Below are positions 26,342-36,155 of a DNA stretch of 64,000 nucleotides, piece by piece (position 1 is the first letter of the stretch; each line of letters opens with the position of its first letter). This stretch comes from Ricordea florida (lineage: Eukaryota > Cnidaria > Anthozoa > Corallimorpharia > Ricordeidae). Location: positions 8,556,746-8,620,745 of the forward strand of contig OX453273.1 of the NCBI GenBank assembly GCA_949710005.1, written 5' to 3'. The position numbers were made by a program, and so were the translations under genes. The notes below the pieces were generated by a model that saw only the letters and a list, made by a program, of their open reading frames with translations, did no database searches and was not told where the DNA came from.

Positions 26342-27610
26342 CTAATGATGGGTCAATAATAAATATTCGCGTCTCTTCTCTAGTGAGGGCCATTCCAGAA
26401 TGTCAAAGTCTCTCTTCACAGCACAAAACCTTACCCTTCTCACCAAGAGCACACTTCGAAGCGCGTCTTTGTACCTTTTCCAGTGTAGAGGTGTCCTTCT
26501 TTCTATGTGGGTTCCATACTGGGGCGCAATACTCGAGGATTGGGCGAACCATACACTTAGAGAGTTTGGAGAATATCTTTGAATTTTTGGTACCAAAATG
26601 CAACTAACGTATTAATAAAGCCAACGACAGAACTGGGTTTCCTTACACTCTTTTCGGCCTGCAGTGACCACGAAAGATTGGATGAGGTATGAATTCCTAA
26701 ATCTTTTGCGTGGTGAACAGACCTTAAGGGTTGATCCAACATGCTATACTGTAGTACTGATGCATATTTATTATGTGTTATCCTCATCACCTCGCACTTG
26801 TTCGGTGTTGAACTTCAATTGCCAATTGCTAATCCACGCAACCAGTTGGTCTCAGTTGTGCTGGAGGGTTGCCATATCTTTGTCCCTACATTTAAGCGCA
26901 CGATAGACCTTCATGTCGTCCGCAAACAGGTTTTTTGATGATGTTACCATGTTACCAATATCGTTGATTAATATCAAGAATAATACTGGACCTAATATGG
27001 TACCTTGAGGTACTCCAGATCTGACTTACATCTCAGGACTTTCGTCCACAACAAACATGTCCCCCTGATGACATCACGTTCAAGACGATTGGTAAGGGAT
27101 GGTCTTAACCGGTAATGCCATAACGTTTCAGTTTTAACGTTGGTCATAACTATAACAAAACTCTCAAATCCGATTGGCTATCAACTGTCCTGATTTCAGC
27201 CTTAATAGGACAGTTAAATAGGACAGTACGCGTCATGCCTGAGTAATTGGACATTACGCGCCATCACGCGCGGGCTTAAATGGCTTTTTTTTACTGCTAG
27301 CAAAAAAAGTTTCATGTGTTTTGATTTAAAAAAAGAAGTTTTTATATCGCAAATTTTGTTAAAGTTATCATTAATTGTTAATAAGACCTCGTGTCGTGCA
27401 GTTCGGTCTGCAATCATACTCGTGATTAAACAAATCGGACTCCCGCTACGCGGTCGTCCGATTTTGTTAATCACTCGTATGATTACAGACCGAATTGGAC
27501 TCCACTCAGTCCTATTACCATTACTAATTGCTCATGTGGTACAGAATCGAACGCCTTCGATATATCGAGGATTATAACCCACCGATTAATTTTCGCGCCA
27601 TCTTATTGGC
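26342..27610 (-). pseudogene. CR1/L2-like reverse transcriptase fragment, copy A (with insertion)
   Basis: The minus strand encodes, from 27610 down: LDLSKAFDSVPHEQ, then after an insertion TILGPVLFLIFINDI near 26970-27010, LFADDMKVYRALKC near 26900-26940, KDLGIHTSSNLSWS near 26660-26700, MVRPILEYCAPVWNPHRKKD near 26500-26555 and a C-terminus near 26350. Several frameshifts break it. The catalytic FADD is preserved in this copy. A hairpin insert splits it at about 27147-27525. Confidence 0.75.
27147..27525. mobile_element. Hairpin-rich insertion within RT fragment A
   Basis: Compared with 680-700, this copy carries extra sequence between ACGTT and AATTG. The insert contains a long imperfect hairpin: TTCGGTCTGCAATCATACTC (about 27400) pairs with GAGTGATTAACAAAATCGG-side sequence up to GATTACAGACCGAA (about 27495). 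No coding capacity. It is probably a non-autonomous DNA element. Confidence 0.55.
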
Positions 27611-28586
27611 TATTTTGGGTCACGTGGTGTCAAATAGCCGAACGGGTATCACGCGATATACACCGGCCGCGTATATATTTGCCCTGTGATTTTTCAGTCG
27701 CAAGAATACACAACAAATTCAGTCTCTTTCAAGTTTTTTTTTACAGCAAAATCGTTTTGTAGAATCCAGTGACACTGTAATTAAGTAGCTAGTATCTACT
27801 TTTTACTAAAGGTAAATTTCCACTGTTGCGTAAATTTAAAGTACATATGGGCGTGAATTTAACTGGGTTTACCGGCGTAAATAAATTAAAGCAATGTATG
27901 GTGCTTTCACCTAAACGTTGAAAGGTTGAACAGCACTCAACTTTACGTTTACGCGGAAGCTCCGCACGTTGTCTGTAATAATATTTAAGCGCGTAAAGCC
28001 CGTTAAATTCACTCCTATTTGTATATTCGTACGTGAAATTTACGCGACAGTGGAAATCAACCCTAAACATAGAAAGTCTTTAGTGGACAGATTATGCAGT
28101 GTACCTGACGCATTGCACCACATGTGGAAAAGGTTGTTGACTCACAAAGGGGAACGGATTCGCTACGCGTTGTAAGGTATGACACGAACAGTTTTTATTT
28201 GTTCAGTTTATAACAGTGTAAATGATGCTTTTATGTAAGGTTGAAACGTAGCTTTGTTGAATGAAACTGAGGTCCGGTTGCGCCAGTTTTATTTGCTAAA
28301 TGATGGATGGCTTAGCAGAGACAGAATAAAACAATGGTATGTAAATAAGGCCTCTTTAAAACGTGGCTCTTCACACGCACAGGAACTTTTGTTTGGATTT
28401 ATCCTCAGGCTACTGGGTAGTGGAGATCAACCCAGAGTAACTATACCTTTAACAACGTGTCATTTGTATCTAGTTTGCATAAGCTAGTAAACCCTCTACA
28501 CAACCGATAATTTATCTTAAAAAAATGGCTTTCTTACAAATGTAGTAGGTCTCGCCTCATTCCCGGCTTGATAATGACCGGCCCCT
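27611..28586. repeat. Non-coding 5' part of module B
   Basis: Homologous to 791-1580 and, in part, to 30098-30830 and 61300-61506. It leads into methyltransferase copy B. Near 28395-28440 a shortened remnant of the Ty3/gypsy RT-like stretch found at 30556 and 61250 is visible. No gene of its own. Confidence 0.6.
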
Positions 28587-28619
28587 TTGATATTCCTTTT
28601 TTATTCTTGCTTTAGTTAT

Positions 28620-29388
28620 ATGAAACAGAATATGGCTGATAGTAACGAAGCCGAAAGGTACAGAGAACTAGCCACTTGGCAGCACACAAAAGGACTGACG
28701 TTGATGGAGAAAGCCTCACTCACCCCTGGTAAGATTGTTCTTGACTTAGGCTGTGGAACAGGGAATATTACTTCTGTTATTGCTGAGAAAGTCTCACCCC
28801 ATGGGAGGGTAGTCGGGGTTGATCCTGATGCCCAAAGAATAGAGGTCGCCAAGAGAATGTATGGCGACATCACCAATGTGTCATTTGTTGAGGGAAATGA
28901 CTCAGAGTTTCCCGGATGTGGAACAGAAACATACGACGTCATCTACAGCAATGCCGTGTTGCAGTGGATCAAAGACAAGCAAAAGGCATTTAAGAATATT
29001 TATGAGAGTGTAAAGCCTGGAGGAACTGTAGTTTTTTCTGTGCCACTAGAATTACCTCAAATATTACGAATTCTTGTGGAAACACTCAATAAAGAAAGGT
29101 GTAGTCTTTTACTTCAGAAGATGCATGTTGAATCTTCGTCAGTTTACTTAAAATTGATCAGATGCTGGCTTTACAAGTGTCTGGCATGAGGAAGCTCTTT
29201 TGGTTGAGTATTTTAGAAGTGCGGAACATTTGTGCGAATGGTGGAAAGCGACCACTTATGGAGATTTTGATTTAAAGTTTGTAAACGCAGATGAATTTAA
29301 GAAAGTTTCCTTCGAAAAAGACGATACTGGACACACTGTAATCAGGGAATGGTTTGGCTATTTTGTGTTTGCTAAGCCGAGTCTGTGA
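28620..29388 (+). pseudogene. SAM-dependent methyltransferase, copy B (2-bp frameshift)
   Basis: Nearly identical to copy A, with motif I DLGCGTGNIT intact. At about 29160 copy B reads ATTGATCAGATGC where A reads ATTGATCAGAGATGC, a loss of two bases. Translation then leaves the family frame and stops at 29189; the correct frame resumes to the normal stop at 29388. The last third of the protein is lost. The upstream pyrimidine tract and TAG acceptor-like site are preserved. Confidence 0.8.
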
Positions 29389-29717
29389 CAATACTTTGTA
29401 GACCTGACTGGTCGAATCAAATAAGATTTTCAATGTTTCCTAATCCTTTCCTTGTGTCGCATCAAGGTTTCTAGGTGCATATGTATTCAGTGGCGTGGCT
29501 CGACATATATGACCAATATACTCACTCAACGAAACATGCAAGCTGTAGTGACAATATTCTACTATAACCGAGAACCATCTAGATCATGAACTGAACACTA
29601 TAGAACTATCTAGTACTGTCCCTACTTAATAAACATTGCATAAGCTTACGTAACGTAGATTATTCTGTAGGAACCTCTCGTAAATGCTATATAACAAACT
29701 ACCTCTTGTAACTAGCC

Positions 29718-29805
29718 ACTTGTGATATGACTCGTAATATGACTTGTGATATGACTCGTCATATGACTTGTGGTACGAATTGTGATATGACTTGTGATAT
29801 GAATA
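29718..29805. repeat. 12-bp array, copy B (short, decayed)
   Basis: About seven degenerate units of the TGTGATATGACT repeat. The 45-bp minisatellite and RT fragment that follow in other modules are missing: at about 30095 sequence jumps to the 'ccgcacgttgtctg' part of the next module, indicating a deletion. Confidence 0.75.
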
Positions 29806-30097
29806 AATAGATTTGACTGTGAATATATTACACAAGAAACCTGATTTGACTTTTACGATGAAACTACTCGAACCATGGCCACCCAAATAAATTCTCAAAC
29901 AATTTTTGAATCTCTGTTTTTGACACTGAACAACAGATTTGTGGGGAATTTCTGTCGACTAGGATGATTTTTTTTTTTAATATTGATATTTCAAGAGAAA
30001 AATAAAACCCGTTTTAAGATTCTGTTGCTTAGATACTCGATCGTGATTTGATAATTTGTATGAAAATTTGTGTGGGTTAGTTTTGGTTTGAGAGGTC

Positions 30098-30833
30098 GCT
30101 CCGCACGTTGTCTGTAATAATATTTAAGCGCGTTAAGCCCGTTAAATTCACTCCTATTTGTATATTCGTACGTGAAATTTGCGCGACAGTTGAAATCCAC
30201 CCTTAACGAAGAAAGTCTTTAGTGGACAGATCATGCAGTATACCTGACGCATTGCATTACATGTTGTTGAGGTTGTTGACTTACAAAGGGGAACGGATTC
30301 GCTGCGCGTTGTAAGGTATGACACGAACAGTTTTTATTTGTTCAGTTTATAACAGTGTAAATGATGCTTTTATGTAAGGTTGAAACGTAGCTTTGTTGAA
30401 TGAAACTGAGGTCCGGTTGCGCCAGTTTTATTTGCTAAATGATGGATAGCTTAGCAGAGACAGAATGAAACAATGGTATGTAAATAAGGCCTGTTCAAAA
30501 CGTGGCTCTTCACACGCACAGTAACTTAATCCTCAGTAAAAGTGCGTAAAATGCGGCGATTGCCCATCCTTTGTCCCGGGTGGATGCTGCAATAGATCAG
30601 TTGGGTCCAAGTTTTTCAGTTGTTTGGATTTATCCTCAGGGTACTGGCAAGTGGAGATCAACCCAGAGTATAACTATACCTTTAAAAAACGAGTCATTTT
30701 TATCTAGTTTGCACAAGCTAGTAGACCCTCTGCACAGCCGATAATTTATCTTAAAAAAATGGCTTTCCTACAAATGTAGTAGGTCTCGCCCCATTCCGCT
30801 TGATAATGACCGGCCCCTTTGATATTCCTTTTT
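30098..30833. repeat. 5' part of a further module, interrupted
   Basis: Homologous to 27960-28600. It contains a Ty3/gypsy-like RT scrap at about 30556-30665 (VDAAIDQLG, LDLSSGYW-like in shifted frames). Homology continues into the pyrimidine tract just before a methyltransferase start (gatattccttttt) and stops at 30833. The missing continuation (ttattcttgctttag plus gene) is found at about 53055. Confidence 0.7.
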
Positions 30834-30892
30834 AACTCGTGGATACGCGAAGCGTATTTGCGAGTTTTTGTGGGGACTCCGATATGCAAATT

Positions 30893-30963
30893 GTCACTCA
30901 CTCACTCACTCACTCACTCACTCACTCACTCGCTCACTCACTCACTCACTCACTCACTCACTC
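30893..30963. repeat. (TCAC)n microsatellite
   Basis: About 18 uninterrupted-to-near-perfect units. Confidence 0.95.
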
Positions 30964-31133
30964 CAGTGTAGACATCTTCGTAATTAGTCGGATAGAACTC
31001 GGGGGCACCGCTATGAAGACGACAATTGTCGTGACCGAAGTCACGGAAGTCTGTTGATGAAAGTTCACGCTGAAAGTGTATCGTACCGTTGCCAGAGTTT
31101 GTAATGATTTTGTAGCTTAAGAGGACGATTAGC

Positions 31134-31324
31134 GAGGCCCTGTTAGGGGTAAATTTCGAAAAGCGACATGGCCTTGAAACGGCGACATAAAGGACCTGAA
31201 ATGGCGACGAACGACGAGTCGCTCACGGGAAATTACGACAGCGACCTTCGACCTTCCGAAATTGCGACGTGAAAAGGTTTGAAACTCAGACGCGCGACAT
31301 AAAGAAACTCACTAACAGGGCCTC
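31134..31324. mobile_element. 191-bp MITE with ATTAGC duplication
   Basis: Ends GAGGCCCTGTTAG (31134-31146) and CTAACAGGGCCTC (312-324 of the same kilobase) are perfect 13-bp inverted repeats. ATTAGC lies immediately outside each end (31128-31133, 31325-31330). No coding capacity. The transposase superfamily cannot be named from these ends. Confidence 0.75.
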
Positions 31325-31489
31325 ATTAGCGGTCTTACTAAAATCAAAAGGAGTTTAAATGTTTCCAGTTAGGACAATAACCAACTTGGAGACTGAATTT
31401 CATGAGCCTTTTACTCGGCCAGGCGCTAAACGTGAACAGATGCACAGGACGAAATCACTGATTTAATGAGGCTGAAAGCTAACCTAAAG

Positions 31490-31860
31490 TTTAACAAATG
31501 ATGTGTTTTGTGGATCCTTAAGTTTTACACGAAAATCCTGAAATGTTCCTTTAATTTGACTTTAATGTACTGATTTAAGTCTTCTTATGAAGTATTTTGT
31601 AGCAGCTTTAATTTGTAATTAAAGATGGCCAAAAGGCTTATTTCATAGACTTCAAGTGTGCTGCCCAAATGGCCTTAAAACCGCTTTTAATTCACCTTTA
31701 ATTCAACTAAAATGTTTAATTGTTTATTTAAAGTCTCCTTTAATTGCCATTTAGTGTTACATTAAAGGGTCATAAAATCACATTTAAGTTTTCTTTAAGT
31801 CAACAAAAAATGCCTTAAAGATTTCTTTAGGGTCATGTTTAATTTTCCTTTTTTTTTGGA
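31490..31860. repeat. CTTTAAT/TTAAAG-rich segment, left
   Basis: Repeated CTTTAATT and ATTAAAG words in both orientations. A similar segment at 49080-49440 flanks the other side of E2 and the satellite. They could be subterminal repeats of an old DNA transposon. Confidence 0.4.
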
Positions 31861-34116
31861 CTAAAAGTAACATGACCTGTGGTAAGAAGTTCTAATAAGA
31901 GACCATATGATAAATCTGCTTTACTTCTTTGGTAGAAGCTAGGGTGAACGCTTCTTTTTTCATATTTCTTGTCCACATTTTCCCTCACTTATTTCAAACA
32001 CAACCAAAGTGGACTGATATTCCATTCTGCATCTTGGCTTTCTTTCAGGAGACAAAAAATGTTGTGAAACCAATTGAAAGATTAAAGTTAACATCACTTT
32101 ATTCTACTTTTAAATGCAACAAATGACAAATCAGGTCTATTTACATCCTAGCAGGTACAACAGACCCATTTCAGCAGGGAATATAGAAGCATATTGTTCA
32201 TATATCATGTTTTCACATCTATTTAATTATAACATACTTGTATTTGCACTGCTAGTAAAACGGTCATAACTACTATAGATGAAGCTTCACAAAAACACTA
32301 ATGTCTCTACACTCTTATGTGTTGCTGTTGTGCTGCTTTATTTACCCATGGTTGTTTCAAACTTTGAAGTATTTCCAGAAGAGGTGTAACTCTGTTCTTC
32401 CATGATCTTATTTTGTCTACAGGCAACCAGACATTTATTAATCACTCTAGCAAGTTGTTGAGAAAAATGTATGCAGACAGCATCAAAAGAATCTGAGCAC
32501 TTAATTGTAATAATTTCTTTTGAGATTAAGCAAAAAACCTTGCTGTAAAACAAGTAAAAACTAAACACAGAAATAAACAATTCCTTTGCAGGAACTTTAC
32601 AAAATGCATTACTTTTGTTAACAAGCAATCTCCACAACCTAATGACTAGCACAAAGTAAAACTCCTCTACTTTTAGGTATATTGAGAATTTCAATGACAT
32701 CATTTACAATTTTTCAACTTTTTCTTAACCTTGAAAAAAAAAACAAACAAACAACGTTTTTCCCTGACCATGACAACCCTGTTACTCCTCCGTTAACAGT
32801 ATTTGTAGCCAGAGCAATGACAATTGAAACAAGCCATCCAGTTAACATCATCAAATAACTTCCAGTTGGCTTTTGAGTTGTCTCCATTGTATGCCAAAGT
32901 TCCTCTCACAGTGCCACTGCAGTTATACACAAATTAAATTGAAACTAGCCATCAAATTAAAATAAAAATCATTCCCACTTTGCTTGTGACTTATCAGCAT
33001 TGTGTGTCACTGCAGTTATACAGCCTTCGAATGAAAAATTTGTTGAAGAATATTAGGCAGTGCATGTTTTTTGCAAAGTATTTTAGCAGGTACAAAATAC
33101 AGTTTATAATAGCTAGTACAAGGCAATGTATGAGCTCTTTGTCATGCTCTTGGCAGTATTGAAAAAGAAATTAGACTTCTTTTCATAAAGCCATTTCTAA
33201 GCCTGTATTTTGCACTTACTAAAATGTCACATTAAATTAATTTTGACAGCCCACTCAGGAAGGCCATGAGGGGTCTCCTCTTCAGACAGGTCACTTGATA
33301 TTGTCCTAGGAAGGGTTCTTTACTTAATAGCCAACAACCTTTGGTTGACCATTCCCATCATCCCCATAGTTTCTCTCCTCACTGCTGCAGCCCTTCCTTT
33401 TGCACTGGCATCTTGCTACTGAATCACATCAAGGGCAACTGCATGTCTTGTTTATTTCTGAAAGATAATGGAACCAAGTTGACATCGTTGTGTAACCATG
33501 AAGGGCATTAAATTAACATTTTTGCTGGTAGCCATATGGCTCTTAAAATTTCTCAAAGTGGAAACCAATTCCAAAAAGTTGGTTGCCATTTTTAAAGACA
33601 ATGTGATAAAAGATGAGCCAGCAAAATTTGCATGTGCTACAAAGTGGTCACTATTATGAGTCATATACAACGTTTCAGCAACCTAAATCCATGATGGCGT
33701 CTAGCTATCGATCAAGATGCATGTGCTAGGTTTTGGAAACAAACTTAACAAGGAAGTTTACTGTAGATTTATCTTTGAACATCTACTTAATTCACTATAA
33801 CTTAACCCTATTTTAGCCCAAAATTTGTCATTTTCCAAAACCATATTCAGAACTACTGCAGGCTCACATGTCTTTTTTCCCTAGAAATGAGTTTCTGTTT
33901 GAATATGTTGGTATTCTCTTGCACTCTGCACCAAACTACATTGTAACAGATGGAAGCAACCTGTGTTGAAGTACAGGGACTATTAATTTTTAGTTTGTCA
34001 TGCAGGCAATGCAAAATGAAGCCAGCAGTAAAACTGAAACAGCTTGCCCATTGAGTCTCAAGCTTTTTGTAATAGTAAAACAAAACAAATGAGAAAGCTT
34101 ACAGGGGATTATCAAG
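31861..34116. other. AT-rich DNA without a supported gene
   Basis: Several minus-strand frames (for example 32338-32703 and 33452-33670) have no domain I recognise and no splice or promoter support. The interval directly left of E2 may be decayed transposon or non-coding host DNA. Confidence 0.4.
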
Positions 34117-34121
34117 CCTCA
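34117..34121. repeat. Target-site duplication of E2, left (CCTCA)
   Basis: CCTCA also lies at 44127-44131. Including one shared base gives the 6-bp repeat CCTCAA. Confidence 0.75.
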
Positions 34122-34622
34122 AGTAGGGGAAAAAAGCGGTTTCTGGGACAAAATCAAAAAAAAATAAGAAAAAATCGGTTTCTGGGACAAAATCAAAAAT
34201 AAAAAAAAATAAGAAAAAATCGGTTTCTAGGACAAAATCAAAAAAAAAATAAGAAAAAATTGGTTTCTGGGACAAAATCAAAAAAAAAAAAAAATAAGAA
34301 AAAAGCGATTTCTGGGACAAAATCAAAAAAAAAAAAAGAAAAAAGCGATTTCTAGGACAAAATCAAAAAAAAAAAAAAATAAGAAAACAAATAAGAAAAA
34401 AAATATGATTTAAAAGGATGAATAATAGTATACAATACAAAATGGAACAATTGAAAGATGTTGAATTAAAACAAATTGTGAAAGAATTGCTTATACGGGG
34501 TAGAACTGGTATGCAAAAAGCGGAAAAAATAGAAGCATTACGTGAAATGGGTATCAATACAAATGAAGATTTGGAAAATTACAGGCAAAGACAAAGACAA
34601 AGACAAAGATTTAATGAAGAAC
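34122..34622 (+). repeat. E2 left TIR, reaching into the zinc-protein coding region
   Basis: Inverted copy of 43625-44126. It includes six units of a repeat of about 38-45 bp (GGTTTCTGGGACAAAATC plus an A-rich spacer) at 34137-34375, the promoter region and about 60 codons. In the coding part I see one base difference (CTTATACGG versus CGTATACGG). Confidence 0.88.
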
Positions 34623-35305
34623 CACCCGGCTCTCCTCCAACTTCAATAAAGCTAAAACCCACCCCTAGAAAAAATATTACAAAAAATTATTTTTATTACT
34701 GTATTCATGGAAGGTATAAATATTACTGTAAAAAATGTGGTGGGTCTCAAATATGCGAACACGAACTATATAAGCCGAACTGTAAAAAGTGTGGAGGGTC
34801 TCAAATATGTGAACACAATAAGCAAAGATGTGTTTGCAAAAAATGTGGGGGGTCTCAAATATGCAAACATAATAAACAAAAACAACAATGTAAAGAATGT
34901 CATGGTTCTAAAATATGCAAACACAAAAGATTTAAGGATTATTGTAAAGATTGTGGTGGTAATCAGATATGCAAACATAAAAAAAATAAGGTGTTTTGTA
35001 AAGAGTGTGGAGGGTCTAAAATATGTGAACACGATAAAATTAAGTATGCTTGCAAAGAATGTGGTGGATCACAAATATGTAAACACAATAAAAATAAGTA
35101 TCGGTGTAAAGAATGTGGTGGATCACAAATATGCGAACATAGCAAACAAAAGTATCGGTGTAAAGAATGCGGCGGATCACAAATATGTGAACATGGTAAG
35201 CAAAAACAACAATGTAAAGAATGCGGAGGATCGCAAATATGTGAGCATGGAAAACAAAAAGCTTCTTGTAAGGAATGTAGAATAAAATTAAAATTGAAAT
35301 TATGA
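34442..35305 (+). CDS. SAP-like plus 11-unit zinc-knuckle repeat protein (E2)
   Basis: I start at MEQLKDVE (34442). An in-frame ATG 24 bases upstream (34418) is part of TTTAAAAGGATGAAT, a string that also precedes the 211-aa gene, where it is out of frame, so it is probably promoter. Residues 1-40 are a SAP-like domain identical in kind to the E2 polymerase start because both are in the TIR. A KPTPRKNI linker also resembles one in the E1 polymerase. About eleven 18-residue units CKECGGSQICEHxKQK follow (residues 83-280), against five in E1. Likely nucleic-acid binding; role unknown. The long frame overlapping in another phase is a by-product of the repeats. Confidence 0.7.
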   Translation: MEQLKDVELKQIVKELLIRGRTGMQKAEKIEALREMGINTNEDLENYRQRQRQRQRFNEEPPGSPPTSIKLKPTPRKNITKNYFYYCIHGRYKYYCKKCGGSQICEHELYKPNCKKCGGSQICEHNKQRCVCKKCGGSQICKHNKQKQQCKECHGSKICKHKRFKDYCKDCGGNQICKHKKNKVFCKECGGSKICEHDKIKYACKECGGSQICKHNKNKYRCKECGGSQICEHSKQKYRCKECGGSQICEHGKQKQQCKECGGSQICEHGKQKASCKECRIKLKLKL

Positions 35306-35309
35306 TTTA

Positions 35310-35393
35310 ATGATTATAGCATGGCATCCATCTAGATATTTAGATTGGTGTAATGATGTTGAAGAGTTATGGGGTGAAGATTATGTTATATAA
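35310..35393 (+). pseudogene. Relic of the 174-aa gene (E2)
   Basis: The 27-codon stretch ends WHPSRYLDWCNDVEEL then LWGED, closely matching the C-terminus of the E1 174-aa protein, at the same position next to the zinc protein. Everything upstream of that is gone. Its stop overlaps the GTTATATAAC palindrome (35385-35394), followed after ten bases by GTTACATAAC (35405-35414), as in E1. Confidence 0.75.
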
Positions 35394-35430
35394 CTAAAGT
35401 AATAGTTACATAACAAAATACCGAATGAAT

Positions 35431-36066
35431 TTATCTAAATCTTAAACTAAAAGTTATGGGAGAACCCTTAAGATCAAGTTTTTTCCATTCATTGTCTAAT
35501 ATGGTTAAATCAAAGTGGTTTATTAGGGCATCATATTTTCGAACTGGAATTGTTGGATAATCCTTTGAGGGTATGTTTGCAAGTAGGTGTGATGGTGAGA
35601 GTTTCACAAGCTCTCCATATTTGGTTTTATTAATATATGAAGACTTATTATCAACTATACTACACATAAGTCTCAGCGGTTCCCTAATCTGAATATTTAT
35701 GGGGTATAATTCACCCGGATTTATGACTTCAGGCACCCCTAAACCAATCGACAATCCTCTGGTAAGTCTAATTTTGAAGTTCTTATTTGAATATAGATAA
35801 TCAAAAGTATCAGTCTCAATTATTGTTATCTTTTCCGTGTCAGGATCATTAAGAAAGACTGATTGAATATTACGAAGAGAATATGTACCGGGTTGAATTA
35901 TTATGAAGCCCTGATTCTTATCATTGAATATTATCTGTTTATCCTTGAAATTAATCAATCTTTTAGTTTTTATATTGCAATCCAGAAGCTGTATCTCCCG
36001 AAGATTTTTCAGCGGAGGATCTAAATAAATCCTAGTTTCTGAATCATACATTGTTATGCTTAACAT
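35431..36066 (-). CDS. 211-aa candidate minor capsid/penton-like protein (E2)
   Basis: Full-length form of the protein shortened to 133 aa in E1. Beta-rich pattern: SETRIYLDP at the start, IQPGTYSLRNIQS near 75-88, LRLMCSIVDNKSSYIN near 130-145 and NHFDLTILD plus ITFSLRF at the end. The alternating hydrophobic segments and length fit a single jelly-roll minor capsid protein of Polinton-type viruses, but no sequence motif proves this. In E2 it sits between the 174-aa relic and the fusion gene; in E1 its homologue lies between the 330 and 204 aa genes, so it has moved. Confidence 0.65.
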   Translation of the reverse strand: MLSITMYDSETRIYLDPPLKNLREIQLLDCNIKTKRLINFKDKQIIFNDKNQGFIIIQPGTYSLRNIQSVFLNDPDTEKITIIETDTFDYLYSNKNFKIRLTRGLSIGLGVPEVINPGELYPINIQIREPLRLMCSIVDNKSSYINKTKYGELVKLSPSHLLANIPSKDYPTIPVRKYDALINHFDLTILDNEWKKLDLKGSPITFSLRFR

Positions 36067-36155
36067 TTTGTTTGATTATATTCATCTTTTTAAATTTTCT
36101 ATAATCACAGTCTGTTATAAAAACGACTTACGCGTAAGCTGAAAAATACAGTCAT

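Noticed and set aside
32338-32703. Minus-strand 121-aa ORF as a gene
   Set aside because: No domain, promoter, splice support or homologue within the window; AT-rich sequence gives such frames by chance.
34707-35285. A 192-aa repeat protein in a second frame of the zinc gene
   Set aside because: Shadow frame: the 54-bp unit keeps the alternative phase open. Only the main frame has ordered Cys/His ligands and a sensible start.
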